From: Apostichopus japonicus
Taxonomy: Eukaryota > Echinodermata > Holothuroidea > Aspidochirotida > Stichopodidae
Reading direction: 5' to 3'
Assembly (NCBI RefSeq): GCF_037975245.1
Contig: NC_092570.1
Span: 2,623,501-2,687,500, forward strand
DNA length: 64,000 nucleotides
The position numbers and the translations under genes were made by a program. Below the pieces are notes generated by a model. The model was not told the DNA's origin, searched no databases, and saw nothing but the letters and a program-made list of their open reading frames with translations. Shown here one piece after another: positions 33,301 to 45,282 of the stretch (positions are counted from its first letter, which is position 1; every line of letters starts with the position of its first letter).

Positions 33301-36300
33301 AACTTGCTTCGGTTACTGTCGTTGACAGAATGAATTCAGTCATAACTAGATTTTTAATTTCAATAAATGAGTTATCATCCACCATTCTTGCTACGGTATA
33401 TACTCTGTGTTTGTTTTATCGATGCGTAACTGTTTTCGTGTCATCTCACTTGCGTTAACAAACAAACAAAATAATGTTACACATGTTACTGTACAGCTAC
33501 TGTAACTACGGAGAGATTCAAAATCAAGATGTTTCCATGCTTCATGTTATGTTTTGTTGCCTTGTATAGTGTTTCAATCGGGCATCGAAACATCACCATG
33601 TATCAATACAGTATTTCACGTTTTTGTCATGTTAGTACTTCCCGGAGATTTTAGATACAGAAAGGTATGTGCTTCTCTTATGAACTGTGTTGTGTCATTC
33701 TGTTTGAACAAAGCAAAACAATTGCCAGTATCTGGTGCCATCTTGCAGAAATTTTCAGTTCCAATCAAACATGAAATATTGTTCATACAGAATGATACTT
33801 GTACTGCACCATATGTTTTTTTTTTTCAAACTAAAATTGGTTTCTAAGGCTGAAGTAGGTGGTCAGTGAAAGGGGTATGACAGGGGTACTCATTGGTAGG
33901 GGACAAAGAGAGTACACATACTCGAACTAAAAAGATTTGAAAAAAGTGAAACTGTATCGACCCCAGATATTCTGCATTGCAACATCGTTAAAGTCCAAAG
34001 GTTTTGAAAATGTGACCCCCAAAAAAAGTATTTAAGAAAATTTTTTTCATGTTGCAAAAATTTCTCACCTTATGTTTTGTTGATTTTCCCGAGCAACAGA
34101 CCCACCTTTTACGTACTGTTTGGTTTGTCTCAATATTATATTTTGAGTTCTTTGTAGCATATTCAGGGAATGATACATTTTTCTGTTTTTTTCACTTTTG
34201 AGTATGTATAGTAGAGTTGCATGATAGTTGGTCATTTTCTGTTGAATATTCATGAGGGTTTCTTTGATAAGGTATGTGGGAAATTGAATAATTTCGACAC
34301 ATAATACACATATGAAATGTGTCTACCATTTTATTTTCATTCTGTTAGTTGTGCTTTGTTTCTTTGCAGTGCTGACAATGGCATGCATTTTTACAGTTAA
34401 GTTCTGAAAAGAAGAACAACTTGCAGAAAGAAAAGTTTTGAATAACAACTGACAGCCTGATGATTGTAAATTGTTGTGTTATCCAATCCCCCCATCAAGC
34501 TCTTTGGAGAGATTTTGTAATAGCATTTTGTATCAAAATTAGAATTTTTCATTTTATCATATCACAAACTTAACTGGGGTTCATTTGCATGACAGGTCAT
34601 GTGTTATCTTAACAGTGTATGAAGATTTCTAGCTACTAGAAATGTGAAAATGAAGTACAAATTCTTGGATGATAAAGTCCAAGGAAACTTTACATCTGAA
34701 AGGTACAGTAGATTTAGGAGGAGGAGAAGGTGAGAACAGTGTCCATGGGATGATGTGGTAGGAGGAGGGTTGGGGTGGGGGGGGGGAGGGGAGGGATGTC
34801 TCAGTGCTAAAATGTTTCCAGCTCTGTAGCTTAAGAGGTACAAACAGTGTGCCTATGTATGTACAAAGATTGGAGACAGGTAAGTATATTGACACTTCCA
34901 TAAATACCCAAACCGGTAAGTTTTGGGGAAGTTGCCTGCCGTGGCAAAATACCACTGTGGAACTGGTTGCCATAGTAACATGTAACCTTCAAGTTCCAGC
35001 CCTGGTCTTGAGCCCGATTTTGCAGGTCAGTACAGACAGATGCCTAAAATGCAGTTTATCCCGGAGTCAATTGTTACTTTTTTTAGGACGGAAACCTTGA
35101 TTTTGTAAAGCTGCCACCGACAGGCTTCAGCGAGAAGGAACTGCTGTCAAGGTATCAGACTTTTGCCGCCTCCTGCATACGCTACTTCCACAACCCCACC
35201 ATCTTTTCTTCTCCCTTTGCCCATTCCCCCCTCTCCCAGCCAAATATAAAATAAAAAGCGAAGAATGAAAGTCTTGCCGTTCCGTAGGTCAAGCTTCTGT
35301 ACCGCAATTCATTCCATCCCTAGACAAAGATGTACCCGATGTTAATCAGTAAATGCTCCGGTCCTGCCAGCCAAAAATGTTCACTGCATGTGCTCTTGTA
35401 GCAGACAAAGATTAATAAACAGAAACTGCAGAAGCAAATAGGTAAATAAGCAACATCTTAAAGACACCATTCATTTTCCTCCCCTCTCCCTCACCTCCTA
35501 ACCATAATTAATTGTGTATAAGAAACATACAGTCATGCATGGACAAAGAGGAAGGAGGGGTGAGGGCAGGGGGCCAAAGCCGCCCACCTCCATGGTCATC
35601 AGTGAGGGGAAAATTGCCCCTTGGGTTGGATTTTTTACCATTCAGTCGAGAAAGAGTTTCACTGGTCACAAAAATTCAAAAGTATTTATTAGCAACCACG
35701 TTGAGTTACACATAATAATGTTCCTATTTCATAGTCTAAATTTGCGTCAAAAATACACCATTTGATATCCAAATTTTGAATTTGGCATGTCTCAATATTT
35801 TCACACAGTGGGCCCATAAGTAACAACATTTTGCTCATCGTGTATTAAAACATTGGCGGATTGAACTGCTATCCTGTGAAAATACAACCAACTGCATTTA
35901 GAAGCAAACTTTTTATTCACATTTGGCATGAGATTTACATATTTCCTGCCCTTTTCGCATTTTCAGATACAAGTTTATCCTACTACTGTATTCCTATTCC
36001 AGTATGTTGAAACCTGTATATTGAGAGAAACTATATCAATCCCTCACACACACATGAGTAAACAAACACAGTCACAATTAATAGTCTTTGCCGTTCTACT
36101 GTACTGTATCTAGTACGTATGCTATATGAAGACAACATGTCAATTACATGGGTTTACCTAGAACATATTAAGCTGTAGCTATTTTGGCAGATTTTTTTCT
36201 CCTTCTTTGCTTTTCCTGAGCTGAACAATTTTTACCTCTCACAAAAGAGACTTTTCCAGGTGAAAGCTTTAACAATTTTTGTACCAAAATTATAAAGAAT

Positions 36301-39300
36301 TTCTACTACTTTGGGTGAGCAATGCATGAATTACTTCCTAATAACTGCCTCTGGGTCTATTTTAGAAGTCTTTCCTCAAGAAAGATTTTCTTCTTCTTGC
36401 AATTTAAATGTGAAATAAAGAACCGAAGGTTATGTAGGTAAGGTGTATTCAGTGTTAACCTACAGTACAATAATATTTAGTTTACTGTAGAAACATACAG
36501 TAGCACAACACTGTACATTTAGGCTACACATATCTAGTGAATAGCAGTATATAATGTACTCTACATAACATAGATTGCATAGCAGGGCAACATTTGATTT
36601 TTTTTCCTTTTCTGGTTGTCCCCGGGACAACCAGGTCGTACATTTTGGTTACCTGATCAGCAACTTTGGTTGTCCGAATAAATGTACCAAAATATCCAAG
36701 AATGACTAATACGTACACTTTAAGAGAGATGTGTAGGTTTGGTGAATAGCACGTCGGCTCTGGAGCCAGTAAAACTCACATTCAGGTGGATAATAGTCCT
36801 ACAGTACCACTATTTTTTTTATTTTTTCATTTCAACAATCTCCAAGTTAATAGAGGGTGATACCAATTTATTCATTTAACCTATTTGGTGGTATTTGGTA
36901 ACAATGCAAACTGAATTTGATGTAATCAACTACTGTAGTTGTCCTTTTGGCAACCTCTAAAAGCTGATTTTGGTCGTCCCGAACAGGAATTTGGTCGTCT
37001 GGGGACGAACATTAAAAATTTGCCCTGCACAGTGTGGTGCAATATGTACTGTAGTATATGGTAAATAATGCAGTGTGTATTACCAGCTTTGCTAGATGGT
37101 ACAGTGAGATTCATTACAGCTCATAGAACTTTTACTACAGTACATGTATGCAATACAGATTTACTGTACACCAGGGGTGGGCAACCTTTTTGAACGAATG
37201 GGCCAGATATAAGGGGTGGAAAATTGACTAGGCCGCACCTAACCAACGACCTGCTGTTAATTTCAAACCTTTGATTCCGAGGACTTTTAAGCAATAGGTT
37301 TTGTGTACCTAATCTGTATTCACAAAAACATAATGTGAATACAGTACAGTTGATGATAATGAGGATAATAGGCCTACATGACAGCATCATTAGTGCCGAT
37401 AATTTCTAAGCAGCTAGCTCGTTTTTTGTGATGATGTAAAATAGATTGATTTTTTTTCATTTTCTTGAGACATCTCATGGGCCGCAAAAAAAATCACTGG
37501 TGGGCCGCATGTGGCCCGTGGCCGTAGGTTGCTCATCCCTGCTGTACACTGAAGTTTTTACTGTGCTGCAAAACATAGTAAAATGTGTATAGTTTACTCA
37601 CAGTAATGATTGTGCAGTACAGTAAGCACTATGCATTCACTGTACTGCGCATGTTTAATATGAGTTCATGGTATGCTATCAATGACACAAATCATTTTGT
37701 GTTGAAATTAGAATGGTACATCAATGACTTTAACTTTAATGCATAAACAATAGCAACAGTTTGCATATGTGTAAGTTTGTGCTAGTCTTGCCATGCAACC
37801 TAGCTAAGTTGGGTCATTGTTCAAAGTTTGATTGCAGTTGGCTAAAGTATGAAAACACCCACCTGGCTAGAATAAGCTAGCAACTCCAGAAAAGTTGTTA
37901 CGAATGTGTTGTGTTCGCACATAGTTAATATGTCAGTGGTTGGTAACTGTATTAGACGCATCTAACTGACCACGAATGAGATTTGCTGAGTATGAAATAA
38001 TTGCCGAGCAGAGTTGCATATATATACAGTAGGAATGGCGTTTAATTAATTTCAACAAGGAATTTAAAAAGAAAAGGGGGAATGCAATATATATATATAT
38101 TTATATTCTTTGAACAGTTGATGCTTTTGTGTTGTAGTGGGGAAAAATCTTCAGATTTATTGCATATTTTGCTTTTTTAAATTGAAGTTCAGTATTAAAC
38201 GGTATTAATCAATAATCAGGTTTGAATTCACCTTCTCAGCTTAAAATGCACCACTCTGTAGTTAATGCACTTGTAATACCACGACTCACTTTTAACCATT
38301 CTCTCTTTTCACGGCTGTGACCACAGACCTATATGTCCTGATATCTAGATCAATGGTCTGCAACCATTTTAGACCAAGAACCAGGCAATTTTTTTCATTC
38401 CTTGCCGGAGGCAAAAGGAATCTATAAGATGGTGATGGCATGTGTGTGTGTGTGTATGACACTTGATTGTACAGTAAGCGCAGTAACTCAATAAGTTAAT
38501 GGTGGATTAACTTCATACTTGGTATGTGGATCCATCTTATTGAGTACAAGAACCCTATTGTTCTCTTTGAAGTACAATGGTCATTTGTTCACTTTTGAAA
38601 CAATAACTCAAAAAGTACGTCTTTGTTGAACTTCATACATGGTATGCAGATTCAGCTCATTGAGTACAAGAACCCTATTGAAATTGGTGGAGGTCAAAGG
38701 TCATTTGCGGTCTAAATTTAAATGAAAGTCTGATAATTTTGTAAACAGGATAACTTGACATCATTTACAGTATGGGGGGGGGGGGGTGTTCAGTTTATCC
38801 ATGGAATTGTTTCATCTTTCTCTCATTCTTAAACTTGTCCTTGGAAATTAAATAAATTTGCACAATAAATTGTGGGTGGAAGGAAGGAAGGTTGAAGGGG
38901 GGGGGGGGGGGAGGGTAACACAAAATAAGATATTTTCTAACAGAGGAATTTGTGAAATACTTTTTTTGAATGATTAAATGTGCTCTCAGGGAGAATTTTG
39001 TCCCCCTGTCCAAAGAAAAGAACGACAAGATTTTGAAACTATTTGAAACTGATGATTTTATCATTTGGGTGGTGAGAGAGGGTGTTGGTGAGATTGTTTT
39101 CTTATTTTTCATGGGGTGGCGGAGGGGTGGTGGGAGCGAGACTGGGGGTGTCCGGCTTGCAATTATATAGATCTCTAACTCGGGGTCACCATGGAGAAAG
39201 ATGTACCCCTCAAAATAACAACTTGCAGATTCTAAATCCTCTCCCATTTTCTTCTCTCTCTCTTGCTCCTCTCATAGGAAGTGGAAGAAATGCGTAGCGC

Positions 39301-40433
39301 TCTTGAAGAATTGGGTCTTGTCTAGTAGAACGATCTCTGTCCACTGTCCACTTATGAACAAATATTTTCATTGTCCTTATTTCACAGTTTATAAAGCAAG
39401 AGTTACTCATATATGCTAACAATCACATTGCATTAACCCAGGCGCAATTAACATCATTTCTTTTTTTTCTCTCTAATTTCTGACTAAAAGGGCAAGGACA
39501 GAAAGCTACACCCCCCTCCCCCCTTTCGTCCTCCCCTTTCGTCCTCCCCTCTCTCAGCAAAAATAGAAGAAAAAGAAGAAGTTTTAATTCCCATTTTAAA
39601 CAGCATGTTTGCAATATTACACAGCTTATCATATGTTAACATTTATTATTTTGGTTGCACTCATATTCGAGCGTCGTCGCACATTGGCTAAGGCGTTGGA
39701 CTTGTGATCCAAGGATTGCTGGTTCGATTCCTGCCTAGCTCATTACGTTGTGTCCTTGGGCAAGATGCTTTATCTCAATTGCCCCAGTCCACCCAGGGGT
39801 TAAATGGGTACCTGTGAGGTAACTTGTCATTGGGCGCAGTATATAACTGCTGCCGACTGGAGGGATTGTCTCTGTGACATATCATTGACCAGGGGTAATA
39901 TAATGTCTGTAAAGCGCTTTGAGATCTATCGCTGGTATAAAGCGCTATATAAAAAGCAAATATTATTTTATAATTATTCAAAGACTGGAACATAGGATTA
40001 CTAACCAATAAAATTCTGTTCTTCGCAGCTAGTCTGTAGGGCACCTGCTCTTTATGACGTAACACTAGTCTTATCAAAGTCAAGACTTTTGACCTGGAGT
40101 CATTCTCTGCTGTTCGAAGCAGTTGACAGTGCTGTAGGCTCGGTGGGCTTGGTATGATTAAAATGTACTCTAACATTTGTTGTTTTTTGTTGATTTTTAA
40201 AGATTTATGGCAAGAAAATAAAGTTACAGAAGAAAATGAGGTACTGAAGCAAATGGCTCAACATACAGTATATACAGTAGTATTAAAACCATTAACAGAC
40301 CATTGAAACACACTGCTTTCAGTCCAAACTTGATTTGTCGTAATAGCTTCAATTCTTGAAGAATGACCCTTTAAACAAGTGACGCTCAACAACACAAGTG
40401 ACTGGACTATTAAGTCTAGTACACAGACCATTC

Positions 40434-40466
<33 letters not shown>

Positions 40467-42278
40467 CTTATAACGAGAGCTGTTTTTTCCTTAAAAAATG
40501 TTTCAAATTGTAAGTCTTCATGACATATTTCATCCCACGAACAACAACAGTGGTACATTGAAAAATGAGGAAAAACATACAATCAAACATTATCTTGTGT
40601 ATTCCGCTTTTCAAAATGAATGTAATCACTTTAACATGAAGCGCTGCAGTGAGTAGCCAACCTCATCATCTCTGAAGCCTTAAAGGAGCTTTCCAGAGTG
40701 TAAGCATATTTTAAAAGTCAACAGTTTGAAAACCTCGTTACCTACACTGAAACATTACACACACTTAAATTCTGCCCAATGTCCCCCTATAAAGTTGTTA
40801 TTAAAATAAATTATATTCTGGAATTTTGGAGATGAATGAGTCAACATCTTAACTTGCAACTACATGCACACTGTATCTTTGATTTTGAGGTCAAAGTTGA
40901 TTTGGAATGTTTAGCGACTTTGACCCAATGCAGATCTGCAAAGAAAAAACATGTGGGAGTTACGAAAGTTTGCCAATTTTAGAAACAGTTTAAGATTAGC
41001 TGTTGTAAAAGTTATGTCATTCTTTACCGAATGTCGCATTTTTAATGTCTGCTTGAAGCAAATTCATATATTTTTTTGGCCAGTTAACAGTTTATTTTAT
41101 CAAGCTGCATAGGTACCCGACCAATCACAAAATTAAAAAGCTTGCAAATTTTGCTCTTTCTTTAAATCATGCTTGGATTAGATTGATTCTGTAAACTACT
41201 GTATGGGTGTATCTAGGTGAAATCCTTTCCTTTGCCACTTTTTGGGTCAAACAGCTACTAGGGTGTAATTTCTGGCTTATAATTCTGACCGTGAGACAGT
41301 CCTACAACAATTTACAAATATTTGTGCATGTATGTCGGAGAGTTTGGAAATTTAGATGAAATTATTTTTGGCACACCGTCGAGAGAAGACTTGCCAAAAA
41401 CATGTTTTTAAGTTTGTGTGGTAGGGTTGTAGTACTAAAGATTAGCTTTCTAACTTCTGCTGTTGTTCTTGACACTGATGCAAATCAATGCTCAGTGTAT
41501 TAAGGTTACCGATCTTCAAATTAAAAACATTTGCCAATTTTTGCAACGCTGTTCTGGGTGTACTGTACACGGTATTGTACAACACTAGATATATTATGGT
41601 CACTCAATAATTGTATCATGGCAAAAAAAAAAAAAAAAAAAAAAATGGAACTCATGCTTGTTTGACTTTTAATTGGGTATCAGATTATTTTCAATGCAAA
41701 GTGCAGGGTATTGTTCCAGTGTTGAAATAGTAACATTGTGTCGTTACAGTATATCATACAGTATGTACGTTAAACTATAGTGTGGTATTTTCCGGCTGTC
41801 TGTTGTATGTATGGAGCAGCCATATGGATGGACTTTCACCCACTGTACAGTTATTATGTAATCTAGCAATGCATTCTGTTCTGGAAATCTGGATACATAT
41901 GTAGTACTACAGTAGAGGGCAGGATTTCTCAATTATTTCTCTACATGGCCAGGAAAGTATTGGTTTGGGATCAAAGGGCCATACAGTCAACATCTCACTG
42001 TACAGTACTGTACCCAGGTTGAGTAAGATTCCCCCTAACCCGCCCAGCCCTCCCCACCCCAACCTTCCCTCTCAGCTCCCTCCTTACTTTACCCCCTCTC
42101 TGCAAAAAAACCATTCTTGAAGAAAGGGTATAGCATCCTAAGAATATACACCGTAGAAGCCAAACCTATATTAACACCGTGAATCATATCTGGGTCAAAG
42201 TGACTGTATACAGTACAGTACCTTACTCTGACCAGACTTGAGACTTGAGGCTATAGTGGTAGTTAGTGTAGTTTGAAG

Positions 42279-42338
<60 letters not shown>

Positions 42339-45097
42339 CATATACATATATATATATATATATATATACATATATGAAAATCGTAATGAGTTGGAAAATA
42401 TATATAATATATATATATATATATGTATTATGTACTAACTCATGACTGTAAATCCAAGTATCATTAAGAAATGAAATGAACTGTATTCCTGCATGCACAC
42501 TGTACACTACAGCATACAATATGCAACCGTCATATCAATATTCATTCAACTGCACTGGTACAGTATTAAGGGTACTATACTGTATATATACAAGTATGAT
42601 AAAAGCCTGTGGTAAAATGGTGCTGGGAGCTGCCAACTTGGTTTCAAATTTCCTTTTTTTCTTTTTCCTTTTTATTGACTAAATATTTTGCATGTTTCTA
42701 CACATTTTCAGTTTGGGTGGATCACTGAATTTATATCTGCTTTTGCTTAATACCTTCAGTACACGCGGTTGTATAATGTGTGACTTAATTCCGTACAATT
42801 TGTCATGTTTTTTTTGGGAGTAATACTGGACTGCATGCATGTGCTTTCATGCTACTAACCGTACTTTATAAACTATGCATACTTCATCTTGATATTTGAG
42901 AGTACTTAAATAGCTTTGCTGATTATTGAAGATGTAATATTTATTTAATAAATTATATTTCCAGTTAAAGGTTATATCTAGTCATATTACAGTAAGTTTA
43001 AGTTTACTCAAGTAATGCAGAGAATAATTATTTAGTTTTTGCATTTTCTTAGTTGTACTGTAAATACTACATTAGGTTGGAGTACAACAATCTTCTGTAA
43101 AGTTACATAGATCTTCACATATGTTTAATAGCAGCGGGTTATATCTGCATAGCTTGTTGCATATATTTCCATAAATTTTTCCTTGTCATATTGGCACAGC
43201 TAAACATACAGTAATTTGATGGAGATATACGTACACCAAACCATACAGTAGTAGCTCTGTATTATAATAAAGATGAAAGGAGAACAAACCCAATCAAATT
43301 TAGATTGATTTCATAGAGATCTTTATAATTCCCTCGTTGGGATGGGTGTAGCTGCTATGAGGTTGGGGGTGGGGAGGGGGCTAGTTGCTACAGGGTGCCA
43401 GATTACCTTGTTTACCTTTTCAAAATGTCACAATGATGGAGGAAGTGACTTTGGTGGCGGCGAAAAGTTTAAAGGCTATTTTTTGTGTTAAGTTTTAACA
43501 ATCTGTTTTTTAAATATATATTTTTTTTTTAAGTAAAGAATTATAAAATAGTTTATATATACATGTTATTTTATTATCTATTTTTTGTCATATTCACTTT
43601 AACATCTAGAAAATAAAAAAAAGACAGTTACAGTAGTATTTAAATTGTTTCTAATTTGTTTTGTGTGTGACCCAAGAATATTCACATTTGATTGCAAATT
43701 ATGTTATTATTCTAACAGTTAATTTGGGATTTTATATAAGCAAAACTTGACCAGAATATTAAAAAGTTCTCTGTAGGTATTCTTCAATATACAAATACTG
43801 TACTAGGATACATTGATCTAGACAGTTCCACATGGTTCTTTTCACAACTCTCCTCCAGCCAGATTGAATGTGACCGAATCAATTGGACTGTTGTGACATT
43901 AACAATTGTGGATATTCGAATCAATTTGACTGTTGTGACTTTTAACAATGGATATTTGAGTCAATTCGACTGTTGTGACTTTTAACAATGGATATTTGAG
44001 TCAATTCGACTGTATTGAAATTTAACAATTGTGGATATTCAAATCAATTCGACTGTATTGACATTTAACAATTGTGGATATTCGAATCAATTCAACTGTA
44101 TTGACATTTAACAAAATGTGGATACTCAAATCAATTCGACTGTATTGACATTTAACAATTGTGGATATTGGAATCAATTCGACTGTATTGACAGTGAACA
44201 ATTGTGGATATTCAGGCAGTATGTATGTGCTTATGACCATGACTATGCTTAATAACTGATTATTTAGCATCACTATCTAGCCGGTTTAAGTTTCATCGGA
44301 TGTAATCGGGAGAAACTCATCTGTAGTGTTTTTATTCTGACTGTGCATTCTGCAGTTTGTGGGGAAGTACACAACTACTGGACAAACTGCCAATGTAAGG
44401 AATTACAGTAGAAAACTGTGGTGTGTGCTCATCAGTTGTTTGCTGTGGGGTGGGAGAGGGGGGGAGGGATCAGATGTAAGACAACTTTCAAAAGTATGTC
44501 ACGTCTGAGAGAAATTGTTATTAAAGTGGATGGCTGGTGCTTACAATAGAGACAAAATGGTAAGCACTACATTTTGCAACTTTTCAACAACGTTGAAGAT
44601 TTTTCAAACTGTTTAGGTTACAAGTACGACACATACCTGTTGTTTAATTATGTATTGTACACTAGGATTTTTTGTGGCATTCTGTCTGCTGGTAATTGGG
44701 GAGGGGGGGGGTAGAGTCCCTCTCCCTCTCCCCTTGATGTTGTAAATGGTTGTATCATTCCCTATCATAAAAAAATATATAAACATATTCCATCACAGAA
44801 TTGAATTATTTTCAAAGTTGATATAGCCAGTTTTAAGTCATCAAAATAAAATAAATTTGAATCTATTTCTATTTTTTTCCTTCTATATCACAACAATGGA
44901 ACGTACAATCTACCGTTATGTAGCTGTCAGAAGTGAACGTGCTTTTGTTTCGCAAGCACAGTTACATATACTATGTTTGTGCATTGGAGATTTTGTGAAA
45001 TATGCTGTTTATTAAAGTGCTATATGATTACATCATGATATATATATATATATATTCATATATGTATATGAGATAAATATATATATGTATATATATG

Positions 45098-45128
<31 letters not shown>

Positions 45129-45282
45129 ATTTTAATGCCAATAACATATTTTATATCTGATAAGCAAGAGAATGCCTTGTACAGTATGTGAAATACATTC
45201 ATGCATATTCATTTTCCATCTGTTTCTCCCACAGGAAACTGAAGTAAACAAGAGTGTACTGGAAGAGCTAGGGTTAACATAG
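27375..45282 (+). CDS. AP1S: AP-1 clathrin adaptor complex sigma subunit (AP1S family), isoform with distal last exon
   Basis: Small subunit of the heterotetrameric AP-1 adaptor, which sorts cargo between trans-Golgi network and endosomes; the sigma subunit helps bind acidic dileucine signals. Exons: 27375-27377 (the ATG alone, then GTATGT), 27844-28022, 28982-29090, 29275-29412, and last exon 45235-45282. Phases join perfectly to 158 residues, the usual length. The chain begins [20 protein letters not shown] and contains [51 protein letters not shown] and [12 protein letters not shown]-type motifs (here LMIGGEV). These are diagnostic of AP-1 rather than AP-2 or AP-3 sigma. An ATG-only first coding exon also fits my memory of vertebrate AP1S genes. 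Intron 4 is about 16 kb and holds a second possible last exon. Vertebrates have three paralogues (AP1S1-3); which is closest cannot be decided here. Confidence 0.96.
28227..28506. mobile_element. Mutator-like MITE with 9-bp target duplication
   Basis: A 280-bp element in AP-1 sigma intron 2. Its subterminal arms read GTGGCTATTCTTACGACTAG (from 28231) and, on the complement of the right end, GTGGCTATTCTTACGACTG. It is flanked by an exact 9-bp duplication ATTAAAAAA (28218-28226 and 28507-28515); the outermost 4 bases of each end do not match. A 9-bp duplication suggests a Mutator-like origin. The middle holds telomere-like repeats. No coding frame. Confidence 0.8.
28339..28392. repeat. Interstitial telomere-like CCCTAA tract
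   Basis: About eight degenerate CCCTAA units (TTAGGG on the other strand), some as CTTTAA, CCCCAA or CACTAA variants. The tract lies in the centre of the MITE at 28227-28506. TTAGGG is the usual telomere repeat of deuterostomes. Confidence 0.85.
33205..33262 (+). repeat. Possible degraded tRNA-derived SINE head
   Basis: The stretch GACAGAGTAGTATTTAGAGC through TTGTTTGTTTGACTT resembles a tRNA-like A box, anticodon region (ATTTGTAACCAATGAGG) and a decayed B box. It lies in AP-1 sigma intron 4. Weak evidence only. Confidence 0.35.
36583..37027. mobile_element. hAT-like element with short inverted ends
   Basis: The left end is CAGGGCAACATTTG and the right end AAATTTGCCCTG; inside, GGTTGTCC/GGACAACC-type words occur near both ends. 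The 8-base flanks do not match, so the target duplication is lost or the ends are misplaced. It lies in AP-1 sigma intron 4. Non-coding. Confidence 0.55.
37172..37541. mobile_element. hAT-type MITE, copy 2 (inverted relative of 16458-16831)
   Basis: A 370-bp element with ends CAGGGGTGGGCAACC and GGTTGCTCATCCCTG. It is flanked by an exact 8-bp duplication CTGTACAC (37164-37171 and 37542-37549). The interior (GGCCGCACCTAACCAACGAC, GGGCCGCATGTGGCCCG) matches copy 1 in reverse orientation, so the family boundaries are well supported. It lies in AP-1 sigma intron 4. Confidence 0.92.
38481..38707. repeat. Two tandem 120-bp units
   Basis: Both units contain a TAACTCA word, AACTTCATAC, GGTATG and an identical ATTGAGTACAAGAACCCTAT, at a spacing of exactly 120 bases, followed by GGTCATTTG. 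No coding potential was seen. It lies in AP-1 sigma intron 4. Confidence 0.85.
39278..39325 (+). CDS. AP1S: Alternative last coding exon of the AP-1 sigma gene (proximal)
   Basis: After a strong pyrimidine tract and CTCATAG acceptor, this exon reads [15 protein letters not shown] and stops at 39323-39325. It joins exon 4 (ending 29412) in phase 0, so the isoform is also 158 residues. The distal exon at 45235 reads [15 protein letters not shown]. Both match the conserved AP-1 sigma C-terminus (S-x-L-E-E-x-G-L), so both look like selected coding sequence. A candidate poly(A) signal AATAAA lies at 40007-40012. Use of this exon is inferred, not shown. Confidence 0.85.
   Translation, partial: EVEEMRSALEELGLV
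39671..39970 (+). repeat. tRNA-derived SINE
   Basis: The 5' head is tRNA-like, with box A TGGCTAAGGCG (39685-39695) and box B GGTTCGATTCC (39721-39731), matching RNA polymerase III internal promoters. The body contains a TTGGGCAAGATGCTTTATCT word and the 3' tail reads AAGCGCTTTGAGATC then AAGCGCTATATAAA. It is not a functional tRNA gene: the body continues for over 200 bases and no clean cloverleaf forms. Relatives lie at 48683-48850 and (tail only, inverted) 59955-60050. It starts about 350 bases after the proximal AP-1 sigma last exon. Confidence 0.85.
40007..40012 (+). terminator. Candidate poly(A) signal for the proximal AP-1 sigma isoform
   Basis: AATAAA about 0.7 kb after the stop at 39325, just beyond the SINE. 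Another AATAAA-type word lies near 40217. If used, the SINE would be inside this isoform's 3' UTR. Confidence 0.35.
42282..42425. repeat. (TA)n / (CATATA)n microsatellite
   Basis: Long alternating TA with CATATA interruptions. Shorter TA tracts of the same kind occur at about 40435-40460 and 45038-45125 in the same intron. These are low-complexity sequence with no coding content. Confidence 0.95.
43875..44214. repeat. 43-bp minisatellite, about 8 units
   Basis: Units contain GTGGATATTCGAATCAATTC, GACTGTATTGACATTTAACA, with short deletions in the early units (ATGGATATTTGAGTC). The array lies in AP-1 sigma intron 4, about 1 kb before the distal last exon. Minus-strand frames through it are repeat peptides. 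Confidence 0.92.
44356..44394 (+). other. AP1S: Possible 39-nt cassette exon in the AP-1 sigma gene
   Basis: A T-rich tract ending TTCTGCAG is followed by 39 open bases ([13 protein letters not shown]) and a GTAAGG donor. Phase is 0 on both sides, so inclusion between exon 4 and the distal last exon would insert 13 residues before the C-terminus without a frameshift. I know of no AP-1 sigma with this insert, so chance is a serious alternative. Confidence 0.25.

Noticed and set aside
33197-33458. Overlapping short frames on both strands, one with [15 protein letters not shown]
   Set aside because: Possibly SINE or transposon debris; too short, no start or splice evidence, and no recognisable domain.
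39671-39745. A possible tRNA gene
   Set aside because: A and B boxes are present, but a clean acceptor stem and cloverleaf are not, and the sequence continues as a SINE body with a characteristic tail.
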